Positions 62,470 through 64,000 of a DNA stretch of 64,000 bases are shown here, one piece after another. Both the position numbers and the translations under genes were made by a program. The notes beneath the pieces are model-generated. The model did no database searches and had not been told where the DNA came from. It worked only from the letters and a program-made list of their open reading frames with translations. The stretch's first letter is position 1; each line of letters begins with the position of its first letter. The DNA is from Siderastrea radians (Eukaryota; Cnidaria; Anthozoa; Scleractinia; Rhizangiidae): contig OZ024895.1 of assembly GCA_964017195.1 (NCBI GenBank), positions 25,111,375 through 25,175,374 on the forward strand, written 5' to 3'.

Positions 62470-64000
62470 ACCCTGTTACCGATGAGACTGGCCAACATGA
62501 TCAGCAAAAGAAGGACAAGACGGAAAGCGTGCAGCCCTTAAAATTTTTCAAACAGCTCCATCCCGTGGTCATCACTACCATTTGTGTGGACGGTAGTGGT
62601 GTTGTTAAGCGATACCATTTTGATTTTCTTCTCAGCCAGTGACTTCGAAGAACACCTTTCTATCCTTCAAACAGGAAGACGGAAAGGGACCAGGTGTCAG
62701 TAATGATGTCGAATAGATATGAAGGACCCCGTCCAAATTTATTTGTCTCTAGCTAGCAAAATAACGACAGAAATGGGCTGTACCAAATTAAAGTTTAATT
62801 AAAATTAAAATATTAGCAAACCAGATCGAAATGAATGGAGAATCTGTATTTTCCTCTAAAAACTGAGAAAAATAAAAACGTAGAACGGACAGCAGCATCC
62901 TCGGTTGCCTTGGGTTCTAGCAATGTTTAATTTTAGTGCTGTAATCAAATAAGTTCAACAAAGTCAACTTGTACATACTTGTACACACTTTCTTTTCTTT
63001 TCTTTTTGAGCTATTTTGTCGGCATGCAGCCTCAAGTTTCTGGGAAGGTTGGTTCTTTGGTTGGTTGGTTGGAGGGGTGGTTTTTGGGTGGACCATGTTC
63101 GGCATTCCCGGTGACTGTAACCTGCGATCAGGCCGAATTTTAGCATCGCTCTCATATTCTCTTATGTTGGTCGCTCGCTAAAATAGGGCCTGATACAATC
63201 TCTCACAAGAGTTCGTGTCGGCGGCCAAATTCTGGCCGCGGGAATTTCGCAATCTGATTGGCCTTTTAACAATAGAGCTGTCAACGGAAGTAATTTCGAT
63301 CCGACCGCCATCGCCAAGGAACAACCAAGGAACAAGTCTGCCGAAGTAAAATGTGTTCCTCTAATAAATTCTCGTCGCTCTAGGAGAATTGTCACCATTT
63401 CTTTCTCTCCTGAGAATGGCGTTCGGTTTGACGCAAACTGTCTCTCACCTGGAGCAGAGAAGTACAGCAACAGTGAAGTATGTATTCCGTTTTATCGCAT
63501 CGTGTCGCGGAATTTTCATTTGACGGCTTTCATCTAGTATTGATAATATGAACAGAGTAGTGGCTGTTTCCGCGTTTTACGAAACAAAACAAACAGCAGA
63601 TGAGCAAGTAACTTTCGCCAAGAATGATCAACAAGTCAACCGATAACTCGGTAAACTTAACGGTAAACTGATGTTTGGCGAGAACCACAATCAAGTCGCA
63701 ATAACGATTTTCAGTTTATTCATTCATTGTTTAATACTTATGTCGTTTTATTGATCTCTGACATTGACATCAAAGGATCTGACTAGTTTTATAATAAATG
63801 TTCTTCGTTTTAAAATTCGCTGCTGCTTAGAGATAAAATTCGCTGCTAATCTCAAATATTTATCACTTCTTGAATTAAATTACAAAATACTCCTTTGCTT
63901 ATAAACGGTTTTATTTATATCTCTTATTCTAAAGAATGAAACTGAAGGTATTTCTCTTAATTGCCCAAGGTTTTTCACGCAGAAAATCGGTGACAAATGG
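62470..64000. other. No supported gene; one possible exon
   Basis: Mostly non-coding. The plus strand is open from about 63230 to 63530 (ANCLSPGAEKYSNSE near its end), with a GTATGT donor-like site near 63478. An ATG at 63417 is out of this frame. Evidence is too thin to call a gene. A short (TTGG)n run lies at 63058-63070. Confidence 0.3.

Noticed and set aside
63162..63470. Minus-strand ORF of 102 codons
   Set aside because: The opposite strand is equally open and ends at a donor-like site; neither has a recognisable domain.
1..64000. tRNA genes
   Set aside because: No stretch with a readable cloverleaf and A/B boxes was found by eye; a tRNA search program would be decisive.

Overview
The window looks like nuclear DNA of an anthozoan cnidarian (stony coral or sea anemone). 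The grounds are the mix of BEL/Pao, gypsy, DIRS and LINE remnants, many palindromic MITE-like repeats, split genes with GT/AG introns, and one large Polinton/Maverick-type (adintovirus-like) element. The assignment rests on family recognition by eye. Almost everything here is mobile DNA; only a RING-finger gene (50005-51420) and perhaps a first exon near 60045 look like host genes.

Layout. 1-2850: BEL/Pao remnant, minus strand, reverse transcriptase region missing. 3310-6083: decayed minus-strand ORFs with membrane segments, a G-rich minisatellite and a broken SGNH hydrolase. 7128-9450: a 2.3 kb foldback carrying 5S rRNA-like promoter pieces, with a MITE nested in it. 10142-13625: gypsy remnant. 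14227-14470: LINE tail. 14896-15725: second foldback. 15853-18088: a gypsy element whose coding strand looks heavily T-to-C changed. 18108-37586: the Polinton. 37646-39455: LINE tail inserted in a retroelement gag. 40124-43824: large uncharacterised multicopy-type gene ending in a CXC domain. 44285-48105: DIRS retrotransposon. 48190-49895: N-terminal part of a second family B DNA polymerase. 50005-51420: RING gene. 51432-64000: nested inverted-repeat elements, MITEs and satellites, few genes.

The Polinton (19.5 kb, terminal inverted repeats of about 210-230 bp) has a left replication block on the minus strand. It encodes a family B DNA polymerase joined to an SF1 helicase and a GIY-YIG nuclease domain, a SAP-like protein, a Rossmann/methyltransferase-like protein, an AT-hook zinc-finger protein, a DUF5754-like protein and a chromodomain integrase. 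A structural block, also minus strand, encodes a phospholipase A2 protein, a pX-like precursor joined to an adenovirus-type protease, the double jelly-roll major capsid protein, a penton-like minor capsid protein and a PPxY-bearing structural protein. The right arm has a plus-strand packaging ATPase and a collagen-like fibre, a membrane-hairpin protein, and a TFIIB/VLTF3-like zinc-ribbon factor on the minus strand. Major capsid, ATPase and fibre are open; polymerase, integrase, protease precursor, penton and others are broken, so this copy is defective.

The observations I rate highest are the polymerase-helicase-GIY-YIG arrangement, two homologous promoter cassettes in front of the polymerase and methyltransferase-like genes, a TATA-ATG motif at most start codons beside a viral-type transcription factor gene, a duplicated left-end control region with a 20-bp perfect palindrome and NF-kappaB/AP-1-like sites, and the T-to-C pattern of the neighbouring gypsy element. 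Many breaks sit in homopolymers or short repeats, so part of the damage could be assembly error.
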